DNA of 64,000 bases. It comes from Selenihalanaerobacter shriftii. GTDB lineage: Bacteria > Bacillota > Halanaerobiia > Halobacteroidales > Acetohalobiaceae. A program made the position numbers and the translations under genes. Below the pieces are notes generated by a model that worked only from the letters and a program-made list of their open reading frames with translations, was not told the DNA's origin and searched no databases. The DNA is taken from NCBI RefSeq assembly GCF_900167185.1, contig NZ_FUWM01000004.1, positions 62,001-126,000 of the forward strand. Direction: 5' to 3'. Every line of letters starts with the position of its first letter. Positions within the stretch are counted from its first letter, which is position 1. Positions 61,767 to 64,000 of this stretch are shown piece after piece.

Positions 61767-62573
61767 TTAAACCACTAATCCTTCTACCTTTATATCAACC
61801 CTTAATACTGTTACTCCAGTACTATCTTCAAGTAATTTTTTAATATTTAATTGTAATTCATGGGCTACCTCATGTAACATTAAACCATATTCCAGAATTA
61901 ATCTAATTGAAATTTCAGTACCAGCTTCATTCTGATTAACTTTAATTTTTTTTATTCTATCAACACGCAGATCTTGTTCTAATGTATATTCTACCAAGTC
62001 AGTCATAACTCGATCAGCAATTAATAACTTACCATAATAGCTAAATTTAGGTCTAACTATAGTCTTCTCCGCTGTAATTTCATCATTCTTATTAGAAAAT
62101 AATAATTCTAAAGATTCCATTAAGTAACCAGAAAAGTTAGGCTTAACTTCGACATTAGGCACAGGTATCACATGCTTCCCTTCCTTTTGCCGTTGCTGCT
62201 TAGCCATCTCCATTTCTTCAGGTGAAGCAATATCCTCAATTCTAATTATTTCCGTAGGATCTACTAAATCTAAAGCCTCAATAATTCTATAAATCATTTT
62301 ATCAGAAGTACCTAAGATTAATATACTAGGCACATCAGAACTATGAATGATACTCTTAATTTCTCTAGCATGCTCTTCTTCTATAAAAATAGCTCTTTTT
62401 ACAGCTTTAATCTTGTTATCTTCCTGTTTAGCAGATTTTCCACCTATCACTTTACTACCTTTAATTAAAAGTCCATCGTCTATAATGTAATCTATATTAT
62501 TACCATACGCTACCATCCGCGCTCGATGACTCTTACCAGTTCCACTCGAACCTACTAATGCATATACATCCAT
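61767..62573 (-). CDS. P-loop ATPase with C-terminal Asp23/YloU-like region, unknown function
   Basis: The 268-residue protein opens with a Walker A motif, VYALVGSSGTGKSHRARMVA. It contains IDYIIDDGLLIKG, a basic stretch with ISPEEMEMAKQ-like residues near 130, and a C-terminal part (about 170-268) where ADRVMTDLVEYTLEQDLRVD and YGLMLHEVAHELQLNIKKLL resemble Asp23/Gls24 (YloU) proteins, which form oligomers near the membrane. This combination is seen in anaerobic Firmicutes but has no assigned role. It follows the MFS gene after 34 bases and may share its transcript. Confidence 0.65.
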   Translation of the reverse strand: MDVYALVGSSGTGKSHRARMVAYGNNIDYIIDDGLLIKGSKVIGGKSAKQEDNKIKAVKRAIFIEEEHAREIKSIIHSSDVPSILILGTSDKMIYRIIEALDLVDPTEIIRIEDIASPEEMEMAKQQRQKEGKHVIPVPNVEVKPNFSGYLMESLELLFSNKNDEITAEKTIVRPKFSYYGKLLIADRVMTDLVEYTLEQDLRVDRIKKIKVNQNEAGTEISIRLILEYGLMLHEVAHELQLNIKKLLEDSTGVTVLRVDIKVEGLVV

Positions 62574-62607
62574 TCTCCCACCTCAGATAATTAATAAATA
62601 TTACTCT

Positions 62608-63900
62608 TTACTTATTATATCTCGGTTCTGTTACATAATTCATTAAAACAAACCAACCAGCAGCCATTGCACTTCCAGCTAAAGTAAATGCCGTAAAGTA
62701 ACCAAATAGATCAACTAATAAACCACCAGACATTGTAATTATAGTTACTGCTATTCCTGCTAATGAATTAGTTACTCCTACATAAGTAGAGACTTCTTCT
62801 TGAGGACAAAATTCAGGGATAATATTTAATAAAGAGATTCTATTAGCACCTAAAGCAAATCCACTAAATACGAATACTAAATAAAAGAAGGTAACATTCT
62901 TAGCTAAAATAGCTGTAACTATGGCTAAAATATTCAACACAGCTCCCCATTCTAAGACTATTTTATGACCTTTTTTATCACCTACCCAACCCCAAAATAG
63001 ATATGCAAGAGCTTGAGAAGATAATAGAATTGTTGTAAAGTAACCAACAATTTTATCACTAACTCCTAGAAGATCAATTCCTGCTGCCGTATATAAACCA
63101 TTTGCCATCCAGAAAAATTGAATCAAGATATTTGCTATTAAATAATTACGATAATTATCATCTTGTTTAATTAATTTCGGTAATGCACTAAAGTATTCCT
63201 TCAAACTCTTTTTCTCATTATTTATTGGATAAACCGGTTCTTTAGAACCCCAAACAAAAGTATAAGAAATAGTCGTTCCTATAAATGCAAGTCCAAATAA
63301 ATAAACAAAATTTAAAGGAAAAGCATACTCTTTTAATATCCATCCAGCTGCCAGTGCTCCTAAAATCCCTAATATTCTACCTATAAAACTTCTAGTGCCA
63401 AAGAATTTGCCCCGCTTATCAGTTGGTATTATCTTAGAGATAAAACCAAACCAAATTGGTGTAAAGAAACCAGAAGAAAACGCATAGATAGTAAAGAAAA
63501 TAAAGAAACCTATTAATAACATAGTTTCTGATTGATCAGCCAGAAAAAAAGTGCTTAAAGCCATCCCTAACCAAGCAATACGTTGTAAACTTCCTATAAG
63601 TAATACATACTTTTTCTTCTTTTTCTTACCTTCTACTAACTTTGCAGAAATAATTTGAGGAATATAGTTTCCTAAACGATCAATTCCAACAATTAAACTA
63701 ACTAAAAAAGTTACGTTAGTTAACTTTTTAATAAACAACGGTAAAATTGTCTGCATGGAAACAAAACTTTTTCCGAAAGCAAAGAAAGCTCCATCTAGCG
63801 TATTTAAAGTAAAGTTTCTTTTAAAATTCTGCTCTACTTTTTGATTAAATTCTTTTAAGTCTTCATCTGATGCCTGTCCTGCATTATCCTGTCGTGCCAT
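62608..63900 (-). CDS. Major facilitator superfamily transporter
   Basis: The 430-residue protein has about twelve membrane segments and MFS features (PTDKRGKFFGTRSFIGRI between helices, VGDKKGHKIVLEWGAVL in the second half). An N-terminal cytoplasmic stretch of about 30 residues (DEDLKEFNQKVEQNFKRNFT) precedes the first segment. The substrate is unknown. It is followed closely by the P-loop protein gene. The remaining 100 bases to the window edge hold no recognised feature. Confidence 0.85.
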   Translation of the reverse strand: MARQDNAGQASDEDLKEFNQKVEQNFKRNFTLNTLDGAFFAFGKSFVSMQTILPLFIKKLTNVTFLVSLIVGIDRLGNYIPQIISAKLVEGKKKKKKYVLLIGSLQRIAWLGMALSTFFLADQSETMLLIGFFIFFTIYAFSSGFFTPIWFGFISKIIPTDKRGKFFGTRSFIGRILGILGALAAGWILKEYAFPLNFVYLFGLAFIGTTISYTFVWGSKEPVYPINNEKKSLKEYFSALPKLIKQDDNYRNYLIANILIQFFWMANGLYTAAGIDLLGVSDKIVGYFTTILLSSQALAYLFWGWVGDKKGHKIVLEWGAVLNILAIVTAILAKNVTFFYLVFVFSGFALGANRISLLNIIPEFCPQEEVSTYVGVTNSLAGIAVTIITMSGGLLVDLFGYFTAFTLAGSAMAAGWFVLMNYVTEPRYNK

Positions 63901-64000
63901 TTTTAACTACTGCCTCCATTCTTTATAATATGCTCTAACTATTTTAAAATTATTATTACTTCATATTTCTTCACTATATCCTTCATGCCTTTGTTGAATG

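Noticed and set aside
1-64000. CRISPR arrays, insertion sequences, prophage genes, tRNA and rRNA genes
   Set aside because: No repeat-spacer pattern, transposase, phage gene or tRNA cloverleaf was noticed on reading; a tRNA scan was not possible.

Overview
The window looks like chromosome from a low-GC, spore-forming, strictly anaerobic Firmicute-like bacterium, most probably of the Halanaerobiales group. This is an inference from gene content: very AT-rich DNA, acidic proteins, sporulation-associated small proteins (DUF1657, DUF1540), a lone spore-germination permease, a sodium-pumping decarboxylase, and use of UGA as selenocysteine. No rRNA, tRNA, CRISPR array, prophage or insertion sequence was seen. 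The left edge cuts a secretin-type gene; the right edge falls just upstream of an MFS gene.

Layout. 0-3.5 kb: secretin fragment, cold-shock protein, DUF1657, MFS transporter and an orphan ParA. 3.5-9.4 kb: a complete ribose operon (rbsR-K-D-A-C-B, minus strand) with a sigma-A promoter and a LacI-type operator. 9.5-16 kb: small secreted and hypothetical proteins, a selenocysteine peroxiredoxin with an in-frame UGA, a germination permease, an HD-GYP protein and a YeiH-family exporter. 16-34 kb: aconitase B, two related CoA-disulfide-reductase/rhodanese/TusA fusions around an ArsR regulator, a second cold-shock gene, an rRNA methyltransferase, twin amidohydrolases, a citrate/homocitrate-synthase-like plus isocitrate-dehydrogenase-like pair, and gatCAB. 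34-36.5 kb: a chemoreceptor behind a cyclic-di-GMP-I riboswitch and terminator.

36.6-57.7 kb, all minus strand, is the metabolic core. It reads from right to left: XdhC-type maturation factor, YqeC, MocA, YqeB and a MoeA-like protein (maturation of a selenium-dependent molybdenum hydroxylase); a three-subunit xanthine-dehydrogenase-type hydroxylase; a purine/xanthine permease interrupted by one in-frame UGA; a PucR regulator; and AllH-AllF-small FdrA-domain protein-AllG (oxamate carbamoyltransferase type), a CoA-transferase, a cyclase-type hydrolase, carbamate kinase and a nitrilase-family amidase. The set suggests import and hydroxylation of a purine or similar N-heterocycle, and recovery of ATP from a carbamoyl group through carbamoyl phosphate. 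The middle steps of such a pathway are not in the window.

57.7-64 kb: a four-gene Na+-translocating methylmalonyl-CoA decarboxylase type complex, a P-loop protein of unknown role and an MFS transporter.

The most interesting observation is the permease. Its only interruption is a UGA inside the NAT signature motif, next to selenium-cofactor genes, in an organism that has a clear UGA-decoding peroxiredoxin in the same window. It is either a new kind of selenoprotein or a recent nonsense mutation, and sequence comparison would decide.
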